A stretch of 64,000 nucleotides of DNA from Jutongia huaianensis (GTDB lineage: Bacteria > Bacillota > Clostridia > Lachnospirales > Lachnospiraceae). Position 1 is the first letter of the stretch. Every line of letters begins with the position of its first letter. The position numbers and the translations under genes are program-made. Location: the NCBI RefSeq assembly GCF_014384985.1, contig NZ_JACRSX010000005.1, positions 1 through 64,000 on the forward strand. The letters are read 5' to 3'. The notes below the pieces were generated by a model that saw nothing but the letters and a program-made list of their open reading frames with translations, did not search any database and was not told the DNA's origin. Shown here piece by piece: positions 26,669 to 35,679 of the stretch.

Positions 26669-26697
26669 TTGAAAAAAATGCTTATATACTATATTAT
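26669..26697 (+). promoter_or_regulatory. Promoter of the Big2-CAP surface protein gene
   Basis: TTGAAA (26669-26674), 17 bp, TATTAT (26692-26697), 69 bp before the start codon. Confidence 0.6.
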
Positions 26698-26766
26698 GTT
26701 ATTATCTGCAAAATGTTACGAAATGATTTTCGTTGAGGGAGATTGATTAGAAAATGAGGTGTAAAA

Positions 26767-29700
26767 ATGAGGAGAAACAAAAAGGTATTGAAAGCTGCAG
26801 CCTGGGCTATGGCATTTACGATGGTAGTGACCGGTGCGGAGATTCCGGTATCGGTAACGGCGGCGAGGAAGCCGAAGCTTAATCGTAAGAAAGCAACGCT
26901 CCGGGTCGGCAAAACCACCCGGCTTCGGGTAAAAAATGCGGGCAAAAAGAAGGTCAAATGGTCCAGCAGCAAGAAAAAAATTGCAACTGTCAATAAAAAG
27001 GGAATCGTAAAGGCGCAAAATCCCGGAAAAACCGTGATCAAGGCAAAAGTGGGCGGTAAGGTTCTCAAATGCCGCGTTACAGTCAGAAATCCGATCGACA
27101 GTATGCCTTCGGCAGATGTTTCGTCTGCGGTTCCGGTGACTCCTTTGCCGACAAGCCAGGTGGCAGCGACAGGCACGCCAAAGACATCAGCCAAGGTAAG
27201 TCCGGGAGCAAGTCAGAAGCCGGGGCCATCCGGTGATCCGGGAGCGTCCGTTTCTCCAACCGGCAGCCCCGATGTGCAGCCGTCCGCTTCCGCAGGCGTT
27301 GATCCGACATCCGGTGCAGATGTGCAGCCGTCCGCTTCCACAGATGTTGATCCGACATCCGGTGCAGATGTAAAGCCGTCTGCTTCTGCCGGCACAGACC
27401 CGGCAGGCAGTCCGGAAGCAACTGTTATACCGGGCGCATCAGGGACACCGGAGGTTACTGCTTCCAGAGAGCCGATTATTGTGGAGACGGAGGAACCGGA
27501 ACCGGTTGAGGCGACAGAGACACCGAATCCATATACCTCTGAGGTACAGATCATTACCCGGAAGGACGGAGTAACGGTTGATGTCAGCGCATGGGACGGC
27601 CCGGCCAATACATACTATCTCAGAAAGCAGGGAGAAGATTTCTTTGAAGATGGGATGGAAGTTCAGGCAGGTACATACGATATTTATGTTTTCGATGGAG
27701 AGACCACAGAGGATACCGGAGTGGATGTAACGGTAGATGGCAAGCATCTTAAGAAAGTATATGTTGATTATTACACCGTCAGCTTTAATGATGAGGGCGG
27801 TTCCCTGCTGAGAAACGTGGAGAAGCAGGTGGTCCGTAAGGGACAAAAGGCTGCGGAACCTGATTTTACGCCGGGAAAAGATAATTATTCCTTCAAGGGC
27901 TGGTACTGGTATGCGGATGAAGAACTGGATACCGAGCCGGAGTTGTATGATTTTGATCAGGAAGTCACAAAGACAACCAGTCTGATGATCGAATGGGTAT
28001 ATTCAGGGGCAAGCACAGTATATACAGCAGAATATTATCTGGAGAATCTGGATGGTACATATTCTGCAGTACCAACCAAAACGCAAGAAGGAATCAGTGC
28101 TTTGTCAGATGCTATTGTGAGAGCGTCTGACTATCCCCAATCTGGTTTTGAGCCTGATGATTCCAAAAATGAAGATGTATCTGTAAAAAAGGGAGAGAAC
28201 ACAGTTGCCCGTTTCTACTATAAGAGAAAAAGCTATACACTGACATGGGAGCTGAACGGTGGCAGCAAAGATCAGCAGACCGCGATTCGGGAAAATATAC
28301 TGTATGGTCAGCCTCTTGTGGCACCGACAGATATATTAAAAGCAGGATATCACTGCAAAAGCTGGCTGAAGCAGAATGATCTTCCGGTTGTAGACGGAGA
28401 GAAGATGCCGGCATCTGATATGACGTTGAAGGCAGTCTGGGAAATAACACAGTATTCTATTGATTATGAACTGAATGGAGGCGTTTTTGTCCAGGGACAG
28501 CTTCCGGATAAGACATACACCATTGAGACAGGTTATTATTCCGACAAGATCCCGGTGAAAAAAGGCTACACCTTTGAGGGCTGGGCTGGAGACAATGGTA
28601 ATACACCACAGACCTCCATTACCATATCTCAGGGCAATACAGGAGATAAGAGCTATCAGGCAGTCTGGAAGACCACAGAATATAAGATTGAGTATGATCT
28701 TGACGGAGGAAGCTGGGGCGGTCTGACTCCAATGAGTGCATATACGATTGAGAGCGGGGATATTGCATTACCGGTTCCGGTTCGGGATGGTTATACATTC
28801 TCCGGCTGGATTGGCAATAATGGCACAGAGCCGCAGGTAAATGTGGTCATTACAAAGGGAAGCACAGGAAATAAGAAATACATCGCAAACTGGAACAAAA
28901 AGGCAACGAGTACACCATCTGCCAGTCCAAGTGCGAAGCCGACAGCGAGCGCAAGTACGAAGCCGACCACAAAACCAACTGCAAGTGCGACCACGAAGCC
29001 GACAGCGAGCGCAAGCACGAAGCCGACCACGAAACCAACCGCAAGTGCGACCACGAAACCGACGGCAAGTCCAAGCACAAAACCGACCACGAAGCCGACC
29101 ACGAAACCAACCGCAAGTGCGACCACGAAACCGACGGTAAGTCCAAGCACAAAACCGACCACGAAGCCGACCACGAAACCAACCGCAAGTGCGACCACGA
29201 AACCGACGGTAAGTCCAAGCGCAAAACCGACCACGAAGCCGACCACGAAACCGACGGCAAGTCCAAGCACAAAACCGACCGCGACACCAACGACGAGTCC
29301 GAGCACGAAACCGACCACATCGCCGTCTGCTGAACCAATTGTATATCCGGGAAAGATATTGACGGTTGGGCAGTATAAGCTGAGTCTGGGATTGACCAAG
29401 GCACAGGTACAAGAGGTAGTAGGCTCAAGTGTTTATAGTAAAGCGCCGAGAGGAACATCACCACAGGGCTATGAATCATATACATTTAATCTTGGTGATG
29501 ATTTTAAGAAAGTGATTGAGGTGCAGTTTAAGAATAATGTTGTTGTGGAAATGTCAACCATCGGCAGCTTTAGCTATGGAGATGATGTACAGTCGGGAAA
29601 TACCACCTCTGCATTAAGCAGCAAAGGTTTCTCTGATAAAAGCGGAAGCTACAAGTATACACTTTATAGCAAATCGACAGACAAGGAATATATTGATGTG

Positions 29701-30258
29701 GTAGTAGATTCCCAGAGAGGCGGGCAGGTTTATGGTGTTCAGATCTTCGATAAAAATCTGGGATTACTGGATAAGCTGTTGTACCCGAAAAACTGTACCT
29801 ATAATTCCGGTGTGAATAAGTATCAGGCAAAGCTGTCAGCATATTATCTGAACGCATATCGTGTGTACCATGGTGTATATGAGATGTCTATTTCTGAGGA
29901 GGGCGTTGCACAGTCGCATAGTGAGTATATGGCGGAGCATAACAGCGATACGATGGATGAGGGGAGTACAACCTGGGAAACCCGTTTTGATGATAATTAC
30001 AATAATGGCGGGGGTTTGTTCTGCAAAGCAGAATATACTTCCTATGGAAGCCCGGACGCATTTTCTGCAGTGACCTACGCTATTGCAAAGCAGGGTTCTG
30101 ATACGAAATTCTATCAATACATTCTGATGACAGAGCGTGCGGATAAGAATGGGGATATGCAGGAAGTATCTGATCTGCATATTGAATGTGGCTTTGCCAA
30201 TACAACGTCTGGAAATAAACTGACATTCTCTGCATTTGATTTTTATGAGCCATTGTAA
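26767..30258 (+). CDS. Large secreted protein: Big2 domain, InlB-type repeats, Lys/Pro/Thr linker, CAP-type C-terminus
   Basis: 1163 residues. Signal peptide 1-32. Residues about 36-112 are a Lys-rich Big2 (Ig-like) domain. A Pro/Ser linker (115-240) with 16-residue repeats follows. Residues about 330-720 hold InlB/Listeria-Bacteroides repeats (YTVSFNDEGGS, KAGYHCKSW, YTFEGWAGDNG, YTFSGWIGNNG). A second linker of KPTTKPTAS units covers about 715-858. The C-terminal 300 residues begin with the CAP-associated pattern LGLTKAQVQEVVG and end in a CAP-like domain (YYLNAYRVYHGV, GVAQSHSEYMAEHN). It is probably a surface-exposed adhesive or wall-associated protein. No LPXTG motif. The C-terminal half is paralogous to 30883-32262. 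Confidence 0.88.
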   Translation: MRRNKKVLKAAAWAMAFTMVVTGAEIPVSVTAARKPKLNRKKATLRVGKTTRLRVKNAGKKKVKWSSSKKKIATVNKKGIVKAQNPGKTVIKAKVGGKVLKCRVTVRNPIDSMPSADVSSAVPVTPLPTSQVAATGTPKTSAKVSPGASQKPGPSGDPGASVSPTGSPDVQPSASAGVDPTSGADVQPSASTDVDPTSGADVKPSASAGTDPAGSPEATVIPGASGTPEVTASREPIIVETEEPEPVEATETPNPYTSEVQIITRKDGVTVDVSAWDGPANTYYLRKQGEDFFEDGMEVQAGTYDIYVFDGETTEDTGVDVTVDGKHLKKVYVDYYTVSFNDEGGSLLRNVEKQVVRKGQKAAEPDFTPGKDNYSFKGWYWYADEELDTEPELYDFDQEVTKTTSLMIEWVYSGASTVYTAEYYLENLDGTYSAVPTKTQEGISALSDAIVRASDYPQSGFEPDDSKNEDVSVKKGENTVARFYYKRKSYTLTWELNGGSKDQQTAIRENILYGQPLVAPTDILKAGYHCKSWLKQNDLPVVDGEKMPASDMTLKAVWEITQYSIDYELNGGVFVQGQLPDKTYTIETGYYSDKIPVKKGYTFEGWAGDNGNTPQTSITISQGNTGDKSYQAVWKTTEYKIEYDLDGGSWGGLTPMSAYTIESGDIALPVPVRDGYTFSGWIGNNGTEPQVNVVITKGSTGNKKYIANWNKKATSTPSASPSAKPTASASTKPTTKPTASATTKPTASASTKPTTKPTASATTKPTASPSTKPTTKPTTKPTASATTKPTVSPSTKPTTKPTTKPTASATTKPTVSPSAKPTTKPTTKPTASPSTKPTATPTTSPSTKPTTSPSAEPIVYPGKILTVGQYKLSLGLTKAQVQEVVGSSVYSKAPRGTSPQGYESYTFNLGDDFKKVIEVQFKNNVVVEMSTIGSFSYGDDVQSGNTTSALSSKGFSDKSGSYKYTLYSKSTDKEYIDVVVDSQRGGQVYGVQIFDKNLGLLDKLLYPKNCTYNSGVNKYQAKLSAYYLNAYRVYHGVYEMSISEEGVAQSHSEYMAEHNSDTMDEGSTTWETRFDDNYNNGGGLFCKAEYTSYGSPDAFSAVTYAIAKQGSDTKFYQYILMTERADKNGDMQEVSDLHIECGFANTTSGNKLTFSAFDFYEPL
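27271..27400 (+). repeat. 48-bp tandem repeat coding for Pro/Ser linker
   Basis: Units begin at 27271, 27319 and 27367 (partial) with GATGTGCAGCC or a close variant, coding for a 16-residue unit ending DPTSGA. Confidence 0.85.
28909..29335 (+). repeat. Lys/Pro/Thr linker with 72-bp higher-order tandem repeat
   Basis: A three-residue K-P-T step is organised into 24-residue units. GCAAGTGCGACCACGAAACC recurs at 29041, 29113 and 29185, exactly 72 bp apart, with one or two base changes. Such DNA can change length by slippage in-frame. Confidence 0.88.
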
Positions 30259-30289
30259 ATAAAAATATTGACATAATCAGGAGGCATCT

Positions 30290-30769
30290 ATGGGAAAAGA
30301 AACCAAAACAAATGCAATGCGTATTTTAGACCGGCAGAAAATTCCGTATCAGCTAAACACCTACGAATGTGGGGAATTCATTGACGGAGTGACGATTGCT
30401 GATCAGCTGGGACAAAGCTATGATATGTCCTTCAAGACTTTAGTTATGACAGGAAAAAGCAGACAATATTATGTGTTTGCTCTTCCGGTAGACAAAGAAG
30501 TGGATATGAAAAAAGCAGCGAAGGCCGTCGGAGAAAAAAGCGTGGAAATGCTGCCGGTCAAGGATATTAACAAGGTGACCGGTTATATCCGGGGAGGCTG
30601 TACCCCTATCGGTATGAAAAAGCAGTTTCCTACGGTGATCCACGAAAGTGCGGCCGGACTGCCGGAGATGATCGTCAGCGGAGGCCGGCTTGGAGAGCAG
30701 ATCATTCTGAAACCGGAGGATCTGTGTAAAGTCACAGGCGGCAAATTTGCTGACATTATCCGTGACTGA
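30290..30769 (+). CDS. ybaK: Cys-tRNA(Pro)/Cys-tRNA(Cys) deacylase
   Basis: 159 residues, standard for YbaK. It hydrolyses mischarged Cys-tRNA(Pro) in the cytoplasm. Signatures: TNAMRILDRQKIPYQLNTYE at the N-terminus, FKTLVMTG, GYIRGGCTPIGMKKQFPT, and SGGRLGEQIILKPEDL at the end. CAGGAGG precedes the ATG. It lies between two paralogous surface protein genes with no evident functional link. Confidence 0.95.
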   Translation: MGKETKTNAMRILDRQKIPYQLNTYECGEFIDGVTIADQLGQSYDMSFKTLVMTGKSRQYYVFALPVDKEVDMKKAAKAVGEKSVEMLPVKDINKVTGYIRGGCTPIGMKKQFPTVIHESAAGLPEMIVSGGRLGEQIILKPEDLCKVTGGKFADIIRD

Positions 30770-30796
30770 CGCACATAGCAAAATAAACGGTATATT

Positions 30797-30825
30797 CGGA
30801 GGCAGCAGATTCTGCCTCCGATTTT
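30797..30825 (+). terminator. Intrinsic terminator after ybaK
   Basis: CGGAGGCAG (30797-30805) and CTGCCTCCG (30812-30820) form a 9-bp GC-rich stem followed by ATTTTG. Confidence 0.75.
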
Positions 30826-30882
30826 GCAGAAAAAGACAACAGGAGATATTCAGATTGTAGTAGAAAGGAAAGGGTGATTATC

Positions 30883-32262
30883 ATGAAGAAAAATTGGAGA
30901 AAAGGACTTGCTGTCATTACGGCAGCAGCACTTGTCATTACAACGGCAGTCCTTCCGGGAGGTGCCAGCGCCAAAGGAAAGGTGAAGCTTAACAAAAAGA
31001 AGGTGACCATGAAGGTTGGACAAAAGGTGAAGCTGAAGTTAAAGAACACCAAAAAGAAGGTGAAATGGAAATCCTCCAAAAAGAAGATTGCATCCGTTAC
31101 TGCCAGGGGAGTTGTAAAAGGCAAAAAGAAGGGAACTGCCAAAATTACCGCCAAATGCGGTGGAAAAAAATATGTCTGCAAGGTGACGGTAAAGGGCAGG
31201 GGTGAAAGTATCGTGGAATCAGGGGCACCGGATGCTTCTGCGGCACCGGGCTCCAGCGCAAAACCATCGGCAAAGCCGGGAGCAAGTGCCAAGCCATCCA
31301 ATAAGCCGGGAGCCAGCAACAAGCCTGCCACCACAACCTCCCAGCAGGTAAAGCCATCCACGGCAGCAGAGAATACACTGGCTGTAGGAAAGTTTAACAT
31401 TACCTTAGGAATGACAAAGGCAGAGGTACAGACCGCAATGGGAGCGGGACCGGACAGCACCGGCACTTCTCCGCAGGGAAATGAGTCTTATATTTACAAC
31501 CCATCCGGAGATTATACCAATTATTTTGAAATGCAGTTTCGGGATGATAAGGTAGTGGAAATGTCAACAATTTCTGCATATTTCCGTTATGCAGATCTGG
31601 TTTCCTCCGGGGATTCCGCAGATACACTCACCGGTAATGGATTTGCCAGCATGAGCCGTTTTGATTACGAAGCCGGATACAGTTATGAAAAGGGAAGTGC
31701 GTTTGTCAATGCCTTTGTGGATCATCAGGGCGGCGGTGGCGTATATGGTGTCCAGATTTTTGATAAGAGCCTGAATTCCAAGCTGGATAATCTGATCATT
31801 CCCAAAAATTGTCAGTATAGCCAGGAAGTGGTGGATACCATGCGTTCGGAAATGAGTGATTTCGTCAGTGCGTTCCGTGTATTTAAGGGAAAAGCGGCAA
31901 TGGGTCCGAGTGCTGTCGGTATCGCCCAGGTTCAGGCGGCAGAGATGGCGGCTGCCGGAAAGACCCAGCAGAGCAGCGCGGACGGAACGACATGGAAAGA
32001 TCGTTTTAAAGAATATTATGGAGACTACTATAGAGCGACAGAATTTGTAGGGGACAGCTGTGAAGATGCCTTCAGCTTTGTAGTTTATGCGATTGATACC
32101 ACAAAGAACAACACAGAAGCGACCTCGATCATTTATAAATATATGACGATGGATCAGGACGAGAATGGAGAACCTCTTGACTTCAGTGTAGAGTGTGGCT
32201 TTGGCTATAACACCGGTAACAAACTGATTACATTTGGTGTCATAGATATTTATTGCCTGTAA
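30883..32262 (+). CDS. Secreted Big2-CAP protein, short paralogue
   Basis: 459 residues from ATG 30883 (AAAGGAAAGGG upstream; a GTG nine bases earlier is less likely). Signal peptide to about 30 (GGASA), Lys-rich Big2 domain 30-105, Pro/Ala/Ser/Lys linker 105-165 (SAKPSAKPGASAKPS), then the CAP-associated domain starting LGMTKAEVQTAMG and a CAP-like end (FVSAFRVFKGKAAMGPSAVGIAQVQ). Same architecture as 26767-30258 without the InlB repeats. Both end in an aromatic residue followed by Leu, with no sorting signal. Probably wall-associated through the basic Big2 region; function unproven. Confidence 0.88.
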   Translation: MKKNWRKGLAVITAAALVITTAVLPGGASAKGKVKLNKKKVTMKVGQKVKLKLKNTKKKVKWKSSKKKIASVTARGVVKGKKKGTAKITAKCGGKKYVCKVTVKGRGESIVESGAPDASAAPGSSAKPSAKPGASAKPSNKPGASNKPATTTSQQVKPSTAAENTLAVGKFNITLGMTKAEVQTAMGAGPDSTGTSPQGNESYIYNPSGDYTNYFEMQFRDDKVVEMSTISAYFRYADLVSSGDSADTLTGNGFASMSRFDYEAGYSYEKGSAFVNAFVDHQGGGGVYGVQIFDKSLNSKLDNLIIPKNCQYSQEVVDTMRSEMSDFVSAFRVFKGKAAMGPSAVGIAQVQAAEMAAAGKTQQSSADGTTWKDRFKEYYGDYYRATEFVGDSCEDAFSFVVYAIDTTKNNTEATSIIYKYMTMDQDENGEPLDFSVECGFGYNTGNKLITFGVIDIYCL

Positions 32263-32308
32263 CAGATAAGCGACAGGAAAGAGAAATGATTTGGAAGGGA
32301 CAGAAAAT

Positions 32309-32932
32309 ATGCAGGGAAGAGCGCATGGAAATGGCCTGAAACGCCAGACAGATAATAAATTTCTCAACATGTATGAAGTGGATGCCGTCCGGAGGGACGG
32401 TGTCCACTTCCCATATTATGTTGCAACAAGAAGAGAGCCGGGGGATCTGATGTATGAGACCGGCATGCTTCGGGCGGACGGAGTGGTGATCTATCCGGTT
32501 TACCGCCGTGATCCGGAAAAGCTGGTGATCCTGCGCCAGTTTCGTTATCCGGTCAACGATTATATGTATGAGGTGCCGGCAGGACTTGTAGATCCGGGAG
32601 AAGATCCCATGGAAGCGGCAGTCCGTGAACTGAAAGAGGAGACAGGATTTACTTTTACTCCCTATCAGGACTATGATCCGTCACTTCTTCGTCCTTTTAT
32701 ACAGAGCCAGGGAATGTCTGATGAATGTGATGTGACGGTATTTGGCTATGCGGATGGGGATATGGACAGGAGAGCGCCGGAGGCAACAGAAGATATTCAG
32801 GTGATCCTGGCGGATAAGCAGGAGATACAAAGAATATTGCGGGAGGAGCTTGTTTCCCTTCGGGCAGCATATCTGTTTACTGCATTTTTAAGAAGTGACC
32901 CGCAGAATCCCTTTGAATTTCTGAATATATAA
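32309..32932 (+). CDS. NUDIX hydrolase, ADP-ribose pyrophosphatase-like
   Basis: 207 residues from ATG 32309 (GGAAGGGA upstream). The Nudix box is complete: G-x5-E-x7-REL-x-EE-x-G in GEDPMEAAVRELKEETGF. Upstream VPAGLVDPGE matches ADP-ribose pyrophosphatases. It cleaves nucleoside diphosphate derivatives such as ADP-ribose. Cytoplasmic; the genomic context gives no further hint. Confidence 0.92.
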   Translation: MQGRAHGNGLKRQTDNKFLNMYEVDAVRRDGVHFPYYVATRREPGDLMYETGMLRADGVVIYPVYRRDPEKLVILRQFRYPVNDYMYEVPAGLVDPGEDPMEAAVRELKEETGFTFTPYQDYDPSLLRPFIQSQGMSDECDVTVFGYADGDMDRRAPEATEDIQVILADKQEIQRILREELVSLRAAYLFTAFLRSDPQNPFEFLNI

Positions 32933-33074
32933 GTTGTGCCGAACGAAAATGTTTAATGTAAGTGGTTTTTTATGACATTTTACCGAAAATCCCCACATTA
33001 TGTGGGTTGGGACACATTCTCATCACAAAATGTAGTCAAATATGACAACAAAAATAAAAAAATCAAAAAAATAC

Positions 33075-33103
33075 TTGTATAATTTGCTGACATGTGTTAT
33101 AGT
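33075..33103 (+). promoter_or_regulatory. Promoter of the sugar ABC importer operon
   Basis: TTGTAT (33075-33080), 17 bp, TATAGT (33098-33103). The 32933-33254 gap (322 bp) holds this promoter, the operator-like palindrome and the leader features listed next, plus a CCCACATTATGTGGG palindrome near 32991-33005. Confidence 0.6.
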
Positions 33104-33124
33104 GGTCTTACGGAAAAAGTTGAG

Positions 33125-33134
33125 GGAACGTTCC
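33125..33134 (+). promoter_or_regulatory. Operator-like palindrome GGAACGTTCC
   Basis: A perfect 10-bp palindrome starting about 15 bases after the predicted transcript start, with the central ACGT common in LacI-family sites. Position suggests repression of the sugar importer by a regulator encoded elsewhere. Confidence 0.45.
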
Positions 33135-33188
33135 TAAACAACGTAATCATTTTCGTAAGGATGGTTACATTTTAAGAATGGTGATACC

Positions 33189-33242
33189 ATGATATTTCTG
33201 CTGTGGGTGCAGCATAAATATAAAGCAAACAATTTAATTTAG
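33189..33242 (+). other. Possible 17-residue leader peptide with overlapping inverted repeat
   Basis: ATG at 33189 with GGTGA upstream opens a 17-codon frame (MIFLLWVQHKYKANNLI) whose TAG lies 12 bases before the binding-protein ATG. ATTTCTGCTG (33194-33203) and CAGCATAAAT (33210-33219) within it pair with one mismatch. Could be chance. Confidence 0.25.
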
Positions 33243-33254
33243 AGGAGGCTTTTT

Positions 33255-34661
33255 ATGAGAAAGAAAGTATTAAGTGTACTTCTGTGTACAGCAATGGCTG
33301 CAACAATGTTAACAGGCTGCGGCGGTTCTGCAGACGACACAAACAAGGGAACAGACAATAATGCAACAAGTGGTGCTTCAAGCGCAACATCTGAGAAGAA
33401 ATCTACAGCTCAGGTTTCTGACGGTGGTAAAGTTCTTAACATTCGTTGTTGGAACGATGAGTTCAAGAGCCGTATCGAGGATCACTATCCAGGATATAAG
33501 AAGACTGGTAAGTGGAAAGGTAAGATCGGCGATGTAGAGGTTAAGTGGACAATGGTTGCTAACGAGGGTAACGCTTATCAGGACGCTTTGGATCAGGCAC
33601 TTCTGAACCAGGCAGACGCTAAGGCTGATGATAAGGTTGATATGTTCCTTGTTGAGGCTGATTACGCACTGAAGTATGTAAACTCAGATTACACAGTAGA
33701 CGTTGTAAACGATCTTGGTGTTTCTGAGGATTCACTTTCAAACCAGTACAAGTACACACAGGATATCGTAAGAGATGCTGAAGGAAAGCTTAAAGGATCT
33801 TCATGGCAGGCTTGCCCGGCTGGTATGATCTACCGTCGTGACATCGCAAAGAAGGTATTCGGAACAGATGAGCCTGATAAGATTCAGGAAATCTTCTCTG
33901 ACTGGGATGCTTTCAAAGAGGCAGCTGCTAAGCTGAAAGATAAAGGATATCTTGCAACAGCATCTGTAAACGATGCATACCGTGTATTCTCTAACAACGT
34001 AACATCTAAGTGGGTAGAGGATGGCAAGATCAACATTGATGAGAACATCAAGACTTGGGTTGATATGTCCAAGGAAATGGTTGATAACAAAGAGACAGCT
34101 ACATATGATCTTTGGTCTTCTGACTGGAGCAAGGGCTTCATGAAGAGTGGTAACGTATTTGCTTACTTTGGACCAGCTTGGTTCTTCAACTTCTCAATGA
34201 GCGCTGATAAGAAGGGCTCTGTTGGTATCGATGGCGGATGGGCTCTCTGTAAGGGACCTCAGAGTTTCTATTGGGGCGGTACTTGGATCTGTGGTGCAAA
34301 CGGCACAGATAACTCTTCTCTTGTAAAGGATATCATCGAGAAGATGACAACAGATGAGTCAATCATGACAGACATCGTTAAGAAAGATAACGATTTCGCA
34401 AACAACAAGTCTGCAATGGATACTCTTTCTAAGGATAAGAGCTTCAAGAACACAATCCTTGGAGGACAGAATCCACTTCCAATCTTCTGTGACGGTATTG
34501 AGAGCATTGACCTCAGCAACCTGTCATCTTATGATCAGGGATGTAACGAGGAGTTCCAGAAGGCTATGAAGGATTACTTCGATGGCAACGCTGATTATGA
34601 TGCAGCTCTGGAGCAGTTCTATCAGTCAGTTGAGACTAAGTACCCTGACCTTACACACTAA
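33255..34661 (+). CDS. Sugar ABC importer, family 1 extracellular binding lipoprotein
   Basis: 468 residues. Lipobox LTGC near residue 22, then a Ser/Thr linker and a family 1 solute-binding fold (VLNIRCWNDEFKSRI, a Trp/Tyr-rich ligand cleft with WWFF-like aromatic segments such as GPAWFFNFSM). Strong ribosome site GAGGAGG. Codon choice is markedly biased (AAC, GTA/GTT, CGT, few rare codons) compared with neighbours, implying very high expression. Two MalF/MalG-type permeases follow. Ligand probably an oligosaccharide; not assignable further. Confidence 0.93.
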   Translation: MRKKVLSVLLCTAMAATMLTGCGGSADDTNKGTDNNATSGASSATSEKKSTAQVSDGGKVLNIRCWNDEFKSRIEDHYPGYKKTGKWKGKIGDVEVKWTMVANEGNAYQDALDQALLNQADAKADDKVDMFLVEADYALKYVNSDYTVDVVNDLGVSEDSLSNQYKYTQDIVRDAEGKLKGSSWQACPAGMIYRRDIAKKVFGTDEPDKIQEIFSDWDAFKEAAAKLKDKGYLATASVNDAYRVFSNNVTSKWVEDGKINIDENIKTWVDMSKEMVDNKETATYDLWSSDWSKGFMKSGNVFAYFGPAWFFNFSMSADKKGSVGIDGGWALCKGPQSFYWGGTWICGANGTDNSSLVKDIIEKMTTDESIMTDIVKKDNDFANNKSAMDTLSKDKSFKNTILGGQNPLPIFCDGIESIDLSNLSSYDQGCNEEFQKAMKDYFDGNADYDAALEQFYQSVETKYPDLTH

Positions 34662-34671
34662 TAGCTCGGGC

Positions 34672-34734
34672 GTATAAAATGTAACATGAATCTGGATGTG
34701 CCTGCTTACGGACGTAGGCAGGCACATTTTATAC
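34672..34734 (+). promoter_or_regulatory. Intercistronic hairpin with two alternative stems
   Basis: TGTGCCTGC (34697-34705) pairs with GCAGGCACA (34718-34726). GTATAAAATGT (34672-34682) pairs with ACATTTTATAC (34724-34734). The two stems share three bases, so they compete at the edge. Typical of a partial terminator/3' stabiliser that gives more binding protein than permease. Confidence 0.75.
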
Positions 34735-34756
34735 CTAAAAAAGGAGAGAAAAAGAA

Positions 34757-35677
34757 ATGAGCACATCTCCAAAGAGACGAGGAAAAGTTGAAAAACACAA
34801 TAAATGGGGTTACATTTTCCTGATTCCGTTTGTTGTTGTGTATGTTATTTTCCAGCTGATTCCTTTGATTAGTACCGTCTATAACAGTTTTTATGAAAAC
34901 TATCGTTCCGGTTTGATTCAGGTCGGACCGAACTTCGTAGGGATGGATAACTACAAGGAATTGTTTGCCGGAGGATACTTCTGGTTGTATTTAAGAAATA
35001 CCTTAATTATGTGGGTACTTGGATTTGTTCCACAGATTATCGTATCATTGATCCTGGGAGCATGGTTCTCCGATATGAGACTGAATATTAAAGGCTCCCG
35101 TTTCTTCAAGACAGTCATTTATCTGCCAAACCTGATCATGGCATCCGCATTTGCAATGCTGTTCTTCGCATTATTTGCAGATACAGGCCCTGTAAATGCT
35201 ATGCTGACAGGCGCTGGCTTGCTGAAAGAGCCATTCCACTTCTTATCAAATAAATGGAGTGCAAGAGGTTTGGTTGCTTTCATGAACTTCCTGATGTGGT
35301 TTGGTAATACAACGATCCTGTTGATGGCAGGTATGATGGGTATTGATCCATCACTGTTTGAGGCTGCCGAGGTGGATGGAGCAACATCCACACAGGTATT
35401 CTGGCAGATTACTATGCCGCTGTTAAGACCGATTATGGTTTACGTTTTAGTTACTTCCTTGATTGGTGGTTTGCAGATGTTCGATGTTCCACAGATCTTA
35501 ACAAACGGAACTGGTCAGCCGACTCAGACCACAATGACACTGATCATGTACTTGAACAAGCACCTGTTTAGTAAGAACTACGGTATGGGTGGCGCATTGT
35601 CCGTTGTAATGTTTATTATCACGGGTATCCTGAGCTTGATCGTGTTTAAGGCATTTGCACAGAAAAAGGAGGATTAA
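34757..35677 (+). CDS. Sugar ABC importer permease, MalF-type
   Basis: 306 residues with six membrane helices. The EAA loop that docks the ATPase is EAAEVDGATSTQVFWQITMP. N-terminal GYIFLIPFVVVYVIFQLIPL is typical of carbohydrate permeases. Second gene of the operon, separated from the partner permease gene by two bases. Confidence 0.95.
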   Translation: MSTSPKRRGKVEKHNKWGYIFLIPFVVVYVIFQLIPLISTVYNSFYENYRSGLIQVGPNFVGMDNYKELFAGGYFWLYLRNTLIMWVLGFVPQIIVSLILGAWFSDMRLNIKGSRFFKTVIYLPNLIMASAFAMLFFALFADTGPVNAMLTGAGLLKEPFHFLSNKWSARGLVAFMNFLMWFGNTTILLMAGMMGIDPSLFEAAEVDGATSTQVFWQITMPLLRPIMVYVLVTSLIGGLQMFDVPQILTNGTGQPTQTTMTLIMYLNKHLFSKNYGMGGALSVVMFIITGILSLIVFKAFAQKKED

Positions 35678-35679
35678 CG

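Noticed and set aside
28909..29335. Possible CRISPR array
   Set aside because: The repeats are contiguous, coding and without unique spacers.
28768..29412. Long minus-strand open frames across the Lys/Pro/Thr repeat
   Set aside because: They arise from the repeat composition read backwards; no ribosome site, and the plus-strand protein explains the DNA.
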